Below are positions 22,214 to 32,133 of a stretch of DNA of 38,230 bases, piece by piece. Where the stretch lies: assembly GCA_001724265.1 (NCBI GenBank), contig MEDY01000342.1, positions 1 through 38,230 of the forward strand. The letters are read 5' to 3'. The notes beneath the pieces are model-generated. The model saw nothing but the letters and a program-made list of their open reading frames with translations, was not told the origin of the DNA and searched no databases. Made by a program: the position numbers and the translations under genes. Source of the DNA: Rhizaria sp. SCN 62-66. Its lineage: Eukaryota; Rhizaria, unplaced. How positions within the stretch are numbered: position 1 is the first letter of the stretch; each line of letters starts with the position of its first letter.

Positions 22214-23413
22214 TCACACCTGCCACTTGATCTCAGGCTTGCCCTCCTTCTTCAAGTACTCATTGCACTTGGAGAAGTGCTTGGAGCCGAAGAAGCCCTT
22301 ACTGGCGCTGAGCCCCGAGGGGTGGGGGCAGGCCAGGATGCAGTTCTCGCTGGCGTTGACCTTGGCGGCCTTCTTCTGCGCCGGCTGGCCCCAGCACAGC
22401 CACACCACGCGCTTCTGCTTCTCCGCCACGAGCGCGATTACGGCGTCGGTGAAGTTCAGCCACCCGAGCGTCTTGTGCGAGAAGGCCTCGTGCGCCTTGA
22501 CCGTGAGCACGGTGTTGAGCATCAGCATGCCCTGCTTCGCCCACGGCAGCAGGTGGCCGTGCGTCGGCTTCGTGAAGCCGGGAATGTCGGACACGAGCTC
22601 CTTGTACATGTTGTTCAGGGAGGGGGGCACCTTGATGCCCTTGGGGACCGAGAAGCACAGGCCCTCGGCCTGATTGTCATCGTGGTAAGGGTCCTGGAGG
22701 GAATAGACAAAGAAGATCACATTAAGGATTAGATCATAAAGACAGTTATGCCAGTTAGAAAACTCCATTTAGCGTCAAGAATAAACTGGTCGGTGTCATA
22801 TATCAGAAATTCTGGCCAAATAGACACAATCGCACGCGTAAGATGCAATGTAATGGCGTACCTGTCCGATGAGGACGACGTTGACGGCGTCAAAGGGACA
22901 CGCGTCCATCGCAGCAAAGATCTTCTCGGGCGGGGGGAAAATCTGTTCGCCCTTGCGCGCGCGCGCGGCCAGCTCCTGCTTGAGGTTGCTCCAGTAGGGC
23001 CGCGTGAACTCGCCCTTGAGCGCCTCGCGCCACGTCGGCGGGATCAGCGACTCCAGGTCCAGGAACTTGAGCGCCAGCGCCTCCCGCTTGCTCACGCTGT
23101 TGGAGCTCACGCCGGCTGTCTCCTCGGCGGGCTTCTCCGCAGCGGGTGCAGCGGCAGGGGAAGCGGCGCAAGCGCGCTTCGAAAGGGAGTCGGAGACGGT
23201 CTTGCTCTCATCCTCGGCCTCGGTCGAGTCGTCGGCGCCAGCCAAGGTGCGCTTCACACCGCCCTTGCCCTTGGTGGCAGCATCCTTTGTGACCTTAGTT
23301 GGAGTAGCAGGAGCCTTGCTGAAGCTATCGTCAGTTTTAGCTGTGCTAGCGTCGGCAGAAGCCGGTGAAGTGAAGAAGGAGCGCAGCGACTGCTGTTGTC
23401 CGTTCTTAGACAT
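22214..23413 (-). CDS. UNG: Uracil-DNA glycosylase, nuclear type, two exons
   Basis: Exons 23413-22862 and 22693-22214 encode 343 residues. The enzyme removes uracil from DNA by cleaving the N-glycosidic bond, starting base excision repair. The water-activating loop GQDPYH spans residues 183-188 (catalytic Asp185) and is split by the intron exactly between Gln and Asp. The C-terminal catalytic loop reads HPSGLS with His308; the usual family form has Pro where Gly stands here. GLCFSV, the KQGMLMLNTVLTV segment and GFFGSKHFSK are typical family-1 elements. The N-terminus has QQSLRSFF (residues 7-14), a good PCNA-interacting PIP box placed as in nuclear UNG2, followed by about 90 low-complexity residues. 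Nuclear action at replication forks follows from the PIP box. No mitochondrial presequence is seen. It lies upstream of nothing on its strand within 800 bp except the MutL gene behind it. Confidence 0.97.
22694..22861 (-). other. Intron of the uracil-DNA glycosylase gene (168 nt)
   Basis: Donor CAG|GTACGC at 22862/22861 and acceptor CTCCAG|GAC at 22694/22693, phase 0. Joining the exons rebuilds the GQDPYH active-site motif, which confirms the splice sites. Confidence 0.97.
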
Positions 23414-24198
23414 CCTTCACGGCATATAGAAACAAAATTGGAGCATGTGAATAAATATAATTAATATTTAGCAAACATAAATATAATAATTTAATACTTA
23501 CCGTCATGTAGACGTTCACAATGATGCATTATTCATATTTTCGTGACACTCTTTCGAGGCGCGCAAACCGTACATTCGTCTCCACCACATACGCATTCAG
23601 TTGAAACAACGAGACAAGCAATCTCGAGACAAGCAATCTAAGTGAGAGCAAATGCACGAACAGTCGTTGAAACGGTCAATAAGATGAAGTTTGTACTGTA
23701 TTCTGACTTGAAGTCAGAACCCCTAACCGAGCAGTCGAGAGTGAGAGATATACTGTGAAAAGAAGGAGACGCATGGCGCCACCATATTTGTACATAAGGT
23801 TACCTTGAAGAAACAACGAGCCAAGCAATCTAAGTGAGAGCAAATGCACGAACAGTCGTTGAAACTGTCAATAAGATGCAGAGTCGGTTAACGCAAGTCG
23901 ACCTCACCTGACCCTTAGACCCAGCTTCGTTCTTTTGCTGCTCAGGACCACTCGTCACTTGAAGGCACAGTCTCTCTGTCTCAACTCATTCTGTATCACC
24001 ATATGGTCAATAGGGTCAACAAACGAGTCCATTTCACAGTCCACATCTTTATTGATCGCGACAAAACCTTGGCATTCAACATAAAATCTCTGTATTCGTA
24101 TTATTTACTATGTAATACACTCTATATAAATCATTACCCTCGCGTATTCAAAGTTCTGACTGCAACTGTGGTCAAGCGTTACTGTGATGTCCAAGCGA
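23414..24198. promoter_or_regulatory. Spacer between glycosylase and MutL genes, with direct repeats
   Basis: About 785 bp holding the 5' flank of the glycosylase gene and the 3' flank of the MutL gene, both minus strand. AT-rich, with no gene recognised. It contains a 56-bp imperfect direct repeat (listed separately). Confidence 0.55.
23603..23878. repeat. 56-bp direct repeat, two copies 192 bp apart
   Basis: Copies at 23631-23686 and 23823-23878 differ by one base (AACGGTC against AACTGTC). Both are preceded by GAAACAACGAG, and in the first copy a GAGACAAGCAATCT element is itself duplicated in tandem at about 23611-23639. No ORF or known element explains it; it sits just upstream of the glycosylase start. 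Confidence 0.93.
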
Positions 24199-27100
24199 TT
24201 AATGTGCTCCCCAGACCCCCGTAGCCCACTCCTCAACGCCTCCACCACTACCAACCCACTCCCAGCTCTCCTCGTTCTCTTCATCACCCTCTAGCTCTCG
24301 CTCTCGCCCTTGCTCGTCGTGTTGCTCCACACGATTCGCTGCGCCCGCGCCAGCGCCCGCTCGCGCCCCAGCCAGTGCGGCGGCCTCCGCGCCCCTCGCC
24401 CGGGCCGCCCGCAGCGCGGCGTGCACCGCGGGCAGCGCGGCCACATGCCGCATCGTGGGCCGCCCGTGCGGACACGCCCAGGGATGTTCCAGCCCCTCCA
24501 TGCGCGCCACGATCTCGGCCATCGCGCCGGCCGTGAGGGCCGTGCCGACCATGACGGCGCCGCGGCAGGCGCGCGAGGCGAACATCGCGTCCAGGATCGG
24601 CATCTGCAGCCGCAGCGCCGCCGCCAGGCTCGCCGCGCTCGCGGCCGATGCAACGGCTTGGGTTTCTTTCGCGGTCTGCGAAGCGGCAGCGAGGGCGGCT
24701 TGGTTTTCGGAAGAGAGTGCCTCATCAGTCGCGTCGCCATCGTTATCGTCATCGCTGTCAGAAAGCGTAACGACGTCACTATTGTCTTGGTCACTCATGC
24801 TCTTGCTCCTACTGTTCTTGCTGGTCCTGCTGCCCTTATTCATCTTGTCCTCATTTTGCAGAACAGCGAGCGCAGCAGTCGCCGCAGCCGCCGCGGCGCC
24901 GGCCTCAGCGGCCTTGCCCGCCGCCGCGGCTGCGGCTTCTGCGAGCAGCGGGCGCGCCTCGACAAGCTCACACAGCTGCACAATGTCCTTGGGCCCGAAG
25001 GTCACGCCGCGGCTGTAGGGCAGTGAGTGCAGCCACGCAGTCTTGACGACGTAGCCGCCGCGGTCGTCGTCGTCGTCGCTGTATCCATCCTCACCCGCGG
25101 TACCTGTGACACCTGTGACACCCGTGAGGTCGCGCTCTGAGCTAGCATTATCAGCCTGGCCTGTCGCAGTCGTACTAACATTGTTGCTGTTGTTGACATC
25201 ATTGTGGAGAGTAATTTTGACCTGGATATCAAAGCCATTCGCTGCAAACACAGACCGGTACCCCTCGACAACCTCGACGTGCGCGGGAGACAAGTTAAGC
25301 CGCCTCGGCGCGATAAGCCGCTGCGTCTGTACCTGTGTGGTGCGGCGGAGGAGCTCGTAGCGGTACTTTTCGTCCGTGGCGTGTTGGTCGATGATGAAGA
25401 CGTCATCGCGCAACCGCGTGAGGATGAAGCCCAGGTTGAACTGGCCGACGACGCGCTGCGACATGCGCGTGAAGTCGGACTTGTGCACCGTGCGCGTCAG
25501 CAGCGCCTCTTGCTCACGGTCCGCGGGCTCCTGCTCTTGCTCGTGGTCCGCCGCTGGCGGGGACGGAGGCTCACGGTCGCTCGCCTGAGATTGCTGCTCA
25601 CGGTCAGTTGTCGCGGCAGTAGCGTTGTTGGCACTGCTGATCAGATCACTGTAGTCGTCGCTCATGTTACTGCTACCGCCGGTGGTGTTGGCAATGTTGC
25701 TAGCAGTAACGGCTGCCGTGGCGATGAGATGCGTGAGCGTGTCCCCGCCCCATAGTGACAAGGCGGGGGAAGGAGCTGAGCCTGCTGAATCCGGCCCCGA
25801 GCCTTCGCGCCAGAGCGAGGAGGCGGAGGACTGGGCCCAGTGCAAGAGATCGTGTGACAGTGGTGCAAGTGAGTACTCGGGGACAACGAGCCCCTTCGGC
25901 TGCTTCTGAGACAGAGAGTTCAAGGTCACCGGTCCAGCTCCAGCACCGTGAGGTGCGGGAACGAGAGTGCCCGTGATCGAAACATCATCAGCGTCGTCGT
26001 TGGCTTCGACATCAGCTTCGCCGTAAACAATAAGAGCATTCTTGCTCTTGTTGATGTCGCTGTTATTCTCCTTAGCCTCATCACCATCATCATTGTCGCT
26101 GATGTGAGTGTCAGTCCTGGAGCCATTGTTTGCGCTCGCGAGGAGACGGCGCTTGACACGCGGGTTGACTTCGGCGTCTTCATCATCGTCGTGATCGTAT
26201 TTCTCCTGTCGCTGTTTGTGCTCATCTTCACCGTCGCTAGTTGCAGTCACGGTATGGCTATATATATGACTGCGATCGGGGCTGTGGTCGCGAGTGTGAG
26301 AGTGGTCGTGGGCACTGCTGCTGCTGCTGCTGCAGCAGCATCCACTATGAGCACTCGCTTCATCATCGTCGTCACCAGCGGCATCCACATTTGCACTCGC
26401 AGGAACAGGAACACTCTCATTCAGACTCCTGCTCGAATAATTGCTGTGCGCATCTGTGACAGAATCGTTGTTTGTGGAACTGTTCGTGCGGTTGCTGCTC
26501 TCACCGTCCTCATCGTTCATATCACCTGACTTCGACTGCAACGGCGGCTGCAACCTCTCCTTAGACGCCGCATCGCCCCCTTTAGCCTCCTCCTCGAGCT
26601 TCACCTTGCGGGCGCCGCTCTTGAGAGCGAAGAGCTTGAACTCGTCCAGGTGCGATGACACGGCCTGCAGGCGCGAGTGCGAGAGCCGCGACGAGCGGGC
26701 CAGCAGTGCCGAGGCCGAGGCGAACACACTCGCCGTCGACGCGACAGTCGGCGGCGGCGGCGCCTGAGACTGCTCTTGCGGCGGCGGCGGCGGCGGCGGC
26801 TGAGGGTGAAGCTGCGGCGGCGGCTGAGGCAGAGGCTGAGGCTGAAGCTGTGGCTGAGGTTGAGGTTGGGATTCTTGCCGTTGTAGATGTTGCTGCCGTG
26901 GAGATGAGGCTGTAGTCGCCTCTGTTGTTACACTCGCGGGTACAGTCGCAGAGGCGGTCGCTGCCGTAGAAACGGCTTCGGTCACAGTCTCGATCGTTGT
27001 CTCTGTTGCTGTCGTCGTTGCTGTTGCTGCAGTCTCAGTCTCGATCTCAGTCTGATTTGTAGTTGGCAGCAGCGCAGCTGTGACGTCCTCTGATGGCGGT

Positions 27101-29625
27101 GTTGTTGCTGTAATTATTGACGTTACAGGCGCTGCTGCTTCAGACGTTGCTGTGCAGGGCTCCGGTTTGACTTGAACGTGACTATTGCTGTTAGTAATAA
27201 ACCCAGGCTCTTGCTTCACAGTCGTCCTCACGCTCGCTGCCAAACCGCTACGACTTGCAGTGGGGCTCTTGGTGCGACTGCTCTTCGCTCCCGGCTTCAT
27301 CACCGCTGCAAATGATGAAAACCGATCTAATGCGCTGACAGCACTTGCCAGGCCCTTAGATTTGGAGCTTGCATTCGCACCCTCGTCGTTATCATCATCG
27401 TTGTCGTCGTCGTCGCAGTTATCACGCATAGCTGAGCTCTTGGAACGACGTGAATTGCCTGGGTTCGCGCTCGCGCTCGCGCTCGCGCTCGCGGTAGCGT
27501 CGGCGTCAACATGCTTAGAGTCACCGTCTAGGTCTCCCATCGACTGAAACTGCGACTGGGACTCTGAGTTTTGTGGCTGTGACTTTGCACGAGACAGCGA
27601 CGACTCATGCGACTGCTGCGGCTGCTGTAACAGCTGCTCTTGCTCTTGCTCTTGCTCCTGTAACTGCGACTGCAGCCGCGGCTCTTGCTTCACAACAATT
27701 GCACCACTGCTGTCGCTCCTGCTGTTCACACCACTCGCGCTGCTGTTGTTGTTCTGACCAGCCTTACTCGCCGTCGCCGTTGCAGCGACTGCAACAACAG
27801 TCGTCGCCGCAGCAGCGAACGCCAGCGCTCCCCTGGCCCCCACCATGAGGCTGGGCACCTCGGCGCTGTCCCTGGGCGAGTAGGCCGCGAGGAACGCGTC
27901 CCGCACGGCCTGCACGATCGCCTTCTCCTTGTGCAGGAATACGGTGCGCTTGTTGGGCGTGACGTTAACGTCGTACGCCGCCGTGGGCGCCCACACACGC
28001 AAAAAGAGCAGCGGGTGCGCGCCCGCGGCCGTGAACTGCCCGCCGCCCACCGAGTGCTGCTTGTACACGTCCGTCACTGCGCGGGTCACTTTGGGCAGGT
28101 CGACGGGCCGCTGGTTCAGGTAGACGTACTGCCGGTCGCTGCTGGAGCGGCCGCAGCCGGGGGCGAGGCGCGAGACAAAGCCGTCGACGGTAAGCGTGGG
28201 CAGCCCGGTGACCGAGGCCAAGTCCAGCGCGAACGGGGTCAGTTTGGCCGCCTCGGCAGGGGTGAACAGGGAGGAGATGTTGGCCAGCAGCGCCGGCAGA
28301 GAAGTAACCGTGAGCGAGAGGGGTGGGGACGAGGTCGTCGTGGAGTGCCACGGGGACGGAGAAGTTAGGCCGCCAGTTGGGCCGGAAGTCAAGCCGCTGA
28401 CAGAAGATGCTGAAGCAGAGGAACTCGATGCAGACGCGGCAGCAAGGGCGGCGATCGCAGCTGCAGTTGCATTAGCAGACATAAGTCCTGAAGCGTTATT
28501 GTTATTGTTCGCGCTAACGCTGCTGCTGTTGCTGTTGATGATACTCTTGGCCAAGTACGTACTGCCAGGATCCTGGCTAATGGCGAGGCCATACGCAGTC
28601 CTCGTTCTGCTGCTGCTGTTGTTGTTGTGCGCGTTACCGTTGGAGCGCGCGAGACTGGAACTAGCGGCGCCATCGGTAGCCAGCACCAGCTCACGCTTGC
28701 CAACGCTGCTCGCACTGGAGCTAGAGCTGCTCTTGCCGCCCTTGGCAGCAGCGCCAGTACCGACTGCTGCAGTGGCGCTCGTACTGTTAGCAGAGCTGCT
28801 GTTGCTGCTAACAGTGCTGTTGAGCGTGGGCGCGCCGAGCGGGATGCTGGGGTTGAGGTAGTGCGTGACAATTATGCGGACCCCCGTGGCGACAAGCGCG
28901 TACGCCTGCAGCAGCGACACGGCCTTGTTGTACTCGGTCTTGGCCGCCTTGACCATGCCCGCCAGACGCACCGGCAGCGTCGAGAAGAGCTTGCTCACGG
29001 TCACCGTCGTGCCCTCGTTGCGCTGCACCGGGGTCACCGCAACCACTGCGCCCGCGTTGTCGTACGTCACGCGCGCGCCCACGGCGGCGCCCGGACGGCG
29101 CGTGATGACCGAGAGCTGCGAGAGCGCGCAAAGCGACGACAACGCCTCGCCGCGGAAACCGAAGGAGCTGACCTTGACCAGGTCAGAGAAGTCGCGCAGC
29201 TTCGACGTCCAGTGCTTCTTGGTGAGCGCCTCGTAGTGCTCGGGCGCCACGCCGGAGCCGTTGTCGGCCACTTCGATGGTTTCCAGCCCGTAGTTTGTGA
29301 GCTTGACCTCGACGACCGTAGCGCCCGCGTCGATGCTGTTCTCGACCAGCTCCTTGACCGCAGTGGCTAAGTCCACGACGACCTGGCCCGAGCAGATGCG
29401 GTGCACGGTGCCGGGGTCAATGGCGCGGATGACGCCCGAGCCGAACTGTGGCGGCGCTAAAGGCGCAGTCACAGTTGACGTCACAGCAGGAGAAGGTGCA
29501 GTCGCGGCAGCAGGCGCTGGGACTGCAGTTGCGTTGTTAGTCGGGGCATTGGTAGGAAGGGAGGCTTCAGTGCGAGCGGGTGATAAGCTAGCGCCGGACT
29601 GCTCTTGGCTCGACATCTGTTGCAA
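24199..29625 (-). CDS. PMS2: PMS2-type MutL mismatch-repair protein, 1,808 residues
   Basis: A single open frame encodes a MutL homologue of the PMS2 (yeast Pms1) class, the endonuclease subunit of MutL-alpha that nicks the new strand in mismatch repair. GHKL ATPase motifs are intact: ELVENSIDAGAT (92-103, with Glu95 and Asn96), DNGSGV (121-126), FGFRGEALSS (155-164) and GTTVTV. The transducer domain continues after a Ser/Ala/Asn-rich insert with GRSSSDRQYVYLNQRP and VNVTPNKRTV. The C-terminal endonuclease has DQHATDEKYRYE starting at Asp1413, QRLIAP (the segment linked to PCNA binding in PMS2), FASRACRG and CPHGRPTMRH (Cys1718). Length is about twice the usual 850-950, owing to a very long disordered linker and an acidic/Ala-rich insert inside the endonuclease domain. 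A second in-frame Met at residue 4 could be the start. About 90 extra residues, rich in Ala and Glu, follow the last motif. Confidence 0.97.
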   Translation of the reverse strand: MQQMSSQEQSGASLSPARTEASLPTNAPTNNATAVPAPAAATAPSPAVTSTVTAPLAPPQFGSGVIRAIDPGTVHRICSGQVVVDLATAVKELVENSIDAGATVVEVKLTNYGLETIEVADNGSGVAPEHYEALTKKHWTSKLRDFSDLVKVSSFGFRGEALSSLCALSQLSVITRRPGAAVGARVTYDNAGAVVAVTPVQRNEGTTVTVSKLFSTLPVRLAGMVKAAKTEYNKAVSLLQAYALVATGVRIIVTHYLNPSIPLGAPTLNSTVSSNSSSANSTSATAAVGTGAAAKGGKSSSSSSASSVGKRELVLATDGAASSSLARSNGNAHNNNSSSRTRTAYGLAISQDPGSTYLAKSIINSNSSSVSANNNNNASGLMSANATAAAIAALAAASASSSSASASSVSGLTSGPTGGLTSPSPWHSTTTSSPPLSLTVTSLPALLANISSLFTPAEAAKLTPFALDLASVTGLPTLTVDGFVSRLAPGCGRSSSDRQYVYLNQRPVDLPKVTRAVTDVYKQHSVGGGQFTAAGAHPLLFLRVWAPTAAYDVNVTPNKRTVFLHKEKAIVQAVRDAFLAAYSPRDSAEVPSLMVGARGALAFAAAATTVVAVAATATASKAGQNNNSSASGVNSRSDSSGAIVVKQEPRLQSQLQEQEQEQEQLLQQPQQSHESSLSRAKSQPQNSESQSQFQSMGDLDGDSKHVDADATASASASASANPGNSRRSKSSAMRDNCDDDDNDDDNDEGANASSKSKGLASAVSALDRFSSFAAVMKPGAKSSRTKSPTASRSGLAASVRTTVKQEPGFITNSNSHVQVKPEPCTATSEAAAPVTSIITATTPPSEDVTAALLPTTNQTEIETETAATATTTATETTIETVTEAVSTAATASATVPASVTTEATTASSPRQQHLQRQESQPQPQPQLQPQPLPQPPPQLHPQPPPPPPPQEQSQAPPPPTVASTASVFASASALLARSSRLSHSRLQAVSSHLDEFKLFALKSGARKVKLEEEAKGGDAASKERLQPPLQSKSGDMNDEDGESSNRTNSSTNNDSVTDAHSNYSSRSLNESVPVPASANVDAAGDDDDEASAHSGCCCSSSSSSAHDHSHTRDHSPDRSHIYSHTVTATSDGEDEHKQRQEKYDHDDDEDAEVNPRVKRRLLASANNGSRTDTHISDNDDGDEAKENNSDINKSKNALIVYGEADVEANDDADDVSITGTLVPAPHGAGAGPVTLNSLSQKQPKGLVVPEYSLAPLSHDLLHWAQSSASSLWREGSGPDSAGSAPSPALSLWGGDTLTHLIATAAVTASNIANTTGGSSNMSDDYSDLISSANNATAATTDREQQSQASDREPPSPPAADHEQEQEPADREQEALLTRTVHKSDFTRMSQRVVGQFNLGFILTRLRDDVFIIDQHATDEKYRYELLRRTTQVQTQRLIAPRRLNLSPAHVEVVEGYRSVFAANGFDIQVKITLHNDVNNSNNVSTTATGQADNASSERDLTGVTGVTGTAGEDGYSDDDDDRGGYVVKTAWLHSLPYSRGVTFGPKDIVQLCELVEARPLLAEAAAAAAGKAAEAGAAAAAATAALAVLQNEDKMNKGSRTSKNSRSKSMSDQDNSDVVTLSDSDDDNDGDATDEALSSENQAALAAASQTAKETQAVASAASAASLAAALRLQMPILDAMFASRACRGAVMVGTALTAGAMAEIVARMEGLEHPWACPHGRPTMRHVAALPAVHAALRAARARGAEAAALAGARAGAGAGAANRVEQHDEQGRERELEGDEENEESWEWVGSGGGVEEWATGVWGAH

Positions 29626-30092
29626 TGAAGCTACTTTGCTACCAGTGCTTATTACAGAGTGAGAGGCGGGTTTGGGCGGTCTCTGACCTCGAGGTTGGAA
29701 CTTGGGTGAGACTTGACTTTAGCGAAGCCTAAGAAATGGTTAAAAAAGGAGTTGTAAAGTACCGAATTAGTATCAAATAAAATTGAAAAAAATGTTTCTT
29801 AAACCGTTCTTATATGCGTTGTTGACGATGAAAATACGATCTAATAACAACATGTTGACTTGGCGCTCTTCAGGCGCGAAGCAAAATGCCAGCCGCCACG
29901 AAGCCACCACAAACACCTTCACACTCGGAAAAAAGAACGTTTTCATCATCATAAACACTCTGTATTGGCCAGTAAACCTAAAACACTCCCATACTACATT
30001 TGTAATATTTATTCCTTATATCTTTCACCTCTGGCCAACTAAAGAGCAGTCAAGTCGATAACTCGCTTGTAACATGTTTGTGTCACCTGAGC
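29626..30092. promoter_or_regulatory. AT-rich spacer between MutL and deacetylase genes
   Basis: About 470 bp between two minus-strand genes: 3' flank of the deacetylase and 5' flank of the MutL gene. Small open frames on both strands show no recognisable protein. Confidence 0.5.
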
Positions 30093-32133
30093 TCAATACT
30101 GCACCGAGTCAATGTACTCGCGCGAGTTCTCCTCCACAAAGGCCTCGCAACCCTGCATCGCCTCCTCGGCCCGTCGCGCGCGCGCCTCGGCGCCCGCGCC
30201 GTGCGCGCTCTTGACAGAGTACTGCCCACCGTCCTGCAGAAAGCAAAGCAAATGTAAGTGAAAAACACAACATGAGCTATAATTCGGTTCATATGAAGCT
30301 CTCTGAAAACATTAATAGATAAATATGCAACATGAATATTACGGGGTAATATCTTTGCGTTATATAGAGATTTGGTGTGGGATATAGTCCAAAGAACGTA
30401 CCTGGTCCTCTGCACTCTCGAAGAACTCAGTGTCGCCCTCGCGGCGGTGGACGCCGCCGCCAGCGACGTCGACGTCCCCGCCGTCCTCCTCCTCCTCGGC
30501 GCCGGCGCCCGAGACGAACATGTCGGGCGGCACGCGGTGCATCTGGACCGAGGGCGCGTGCTCCAGCTCGGAGAGCGTCTGGAACACTGACACACGCATG
30601 CGTTCAATGTCCTCTTTGGAGTTGAGGTTGGGCGCGTCTGTAGGGGTGAGGTGGAGGCGGAACTCGGGGGCGTAGTACTGGAAGAAGTCGTTGTAGGGGA
30701 TGTTGTTGGACACGGGCGTGTCTGCGAGCACGCACGTCTCGTACGCCCAGCAGCGCGCGACGTTACGGATGTTGTAGCCGCCGCCGCCAACCACCAGCGT
30801 AGGTAGCCCGAACTGCTTGGTGAAGCGGACGGCCTCGCCGTGGCCGCGCGTGGTGATGTTGAACACGCCCAGGCGGTCGCCCGTAAGCGAGTCGGCGCCG
30901 CACTGCAGCACGATCGCTCCGGGCCGGTACACGTCGATCACCTTCTGCAGGATCGGCTTGAACAGACCCAGGAAGGTCTTGTCGTCGACGCCGTCGTTGA
31001 GCGGCACGTTGATCGAGTAGTTGCGGCCCTTGTCAGCGCCCTTGTCCTCGAGCGAGCCCGTGCCGGGGAAGAAGTCGCCGTACTTGTGGAAAGACAGAGT
31101 CATGACGCGGTCCGTGGTGTAGAAGGCCTCCTCAACGCCGTCGCCGTGGTGGATGTCGATGTCGATGTACAGCACGCGCGCGTGGTACTTGAGCAGCTCC
31201 AGGATGCCCAGCACGATGTCGTTGACGTAGCAGAAGCCCGAGGCCTCGGTCTTCTTGGCGTGGTGCAGCCCGCCGTGCCAGTTGATCGCCACGTCGCACA
31301 GACCGTGGTTCAGCCTGAAATGGAAGAATTAACAAAATATATCATATTTGTGAGATAAACGTACTAATTTAGTTTAATTAATTATAACATAAGTAATGCA
31401 AATATCAAAGTTTCATTCTTGATTTACAAAGATATACCCCACTTTCGGAAAGACTAAGCAAGAGCTCTCTCGCTTTGTACTTGATTAGTACTTTGTTGTT
31501 TGCATTGTTTGCTCAAGACATACCTCTGTGCGCCATCGATGCTGCCGCCGGAGTAAAGCTGGCAGTAGTCGTAGAGCCCGTCAAAGACGGGGCAGTCGGT
31601 GTAGGGCCCCAGGTTGAAGCGCTGGAGCTGGTGCAGGTGGTCTTTGGCGTTGTCGGGGGTGACGCGGCGCAGAAACTCGATGTAGTCGCTCGAGTGGAAC
31701 TGCGTCATCTCGCCGAAGTCGGACCGGTGCGGCCGGAACACGTCCAGCTTGCGGAACACGCCGTAGGACGTCAGCAGCCCGTGGATGAGGCGGAAACGGT
31801 GCGGCTTCATGGGGTGCGAGGCGCCGTAGTAGTAGGTCCCCGCGTCGTGCGAGTAGTAGAACGACACGCAGGACTTGCGGTCTGAGGGAGAAACAAGGGA
31901 TAAAACAGCACAGAAAAGGGATTTAGAATAGTTTAGTGGTGGCATTATAAATAGAGGTAGATTTGTGTAAGGGATTAACTAGGATTGAGTTAAAGAAAGA
32001 TTACAGGTAACGCTGCGGCAGGAGAAAGCAGTTAAGTAAATAGAGCGAAAGCACGCAGAGTTGCCTCGCTGCTCTCAAAAACATTGATAACTTTGCACAA
32101 AAGAAGCGAAAGAGACGTACCAGTAATAGACAT
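30093..32133 (-). CDS. Class I histone deacetylase (Rpd3/HDAC1 type), four exons
   Basis: Exons 32133-32121, 31881-31524, 31314-30402 and 30233-30093 give 474 residues. The enzyme removes acetyl groups from histone lysines using zinc, normally within nuclear corepressor complexes. Catalytic residues are all present, each one position higher than in human HDAC1: His141 and His142 in GGLHHAKK, zinc ligands Asp177 and His179 in DIDIHHGDG, Asp265 in [12 protein letters not shown] and Tyr304 in [14 protein letters not shown]. Arg271 and nearby basic residues fit the inositol-phosphate site of class I enzymes. The first exon codes only four residues plus one base (MSIT). The tail after residue 390 is acidic and short, ending EYIDSVQY, and is not recognisably conserved. 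It is divergent from the membrane-protein gene at 33151. Confidence 0.98.
30234..30401 (-). other. Deacetylase intron 3 (168 nt)
   Basis: Donor CAG|GTACGT at 30402/30401, acceptor TTTCTGCAG|GAC at 30234/30233, phase 0. It leads to a 46-residue terminal exon. Confidence 0.93.
31315..31523 (-). other. Deacetylase intron 2 (209 nt)
   Basis: Donor CAGAG|GTATGT at 31524/31523, acceptor CATTTCAG|GC at 31315/31314, phase 2. Joining gives [16 protein letters not shown], the conserved core just before the HH motif. Confidence 0.97.
31882..32120 (-). other. Deacetylase intron 1 (239 nt)
   Basis: Donor ACTG|GTACGT at 32121/32120, acceptor CCCTCAG|AC at 31882/31881, phase 1. It joins ATG-TCT-ATT-ACT-G to ACCGCAAG, giving [15 protein letters not shown]. 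Confidence 0.93.

Noticed and set aside
24003-24224. Plus-strand frame of 73 codons downstream of the MutL gene
   Set aside because: AT-rich flank, no domain, overlaps the MutL 3' end.
24199-32133. Idea that the organism uses TAA/TAG as sense codons because of the many Gln residues
   Set aside because: The deacetylase and glycosylase end at TGA or TAA/TAG-type stops at the expected family C-termini, and Gln is encoded by CAA and CAG throughout.
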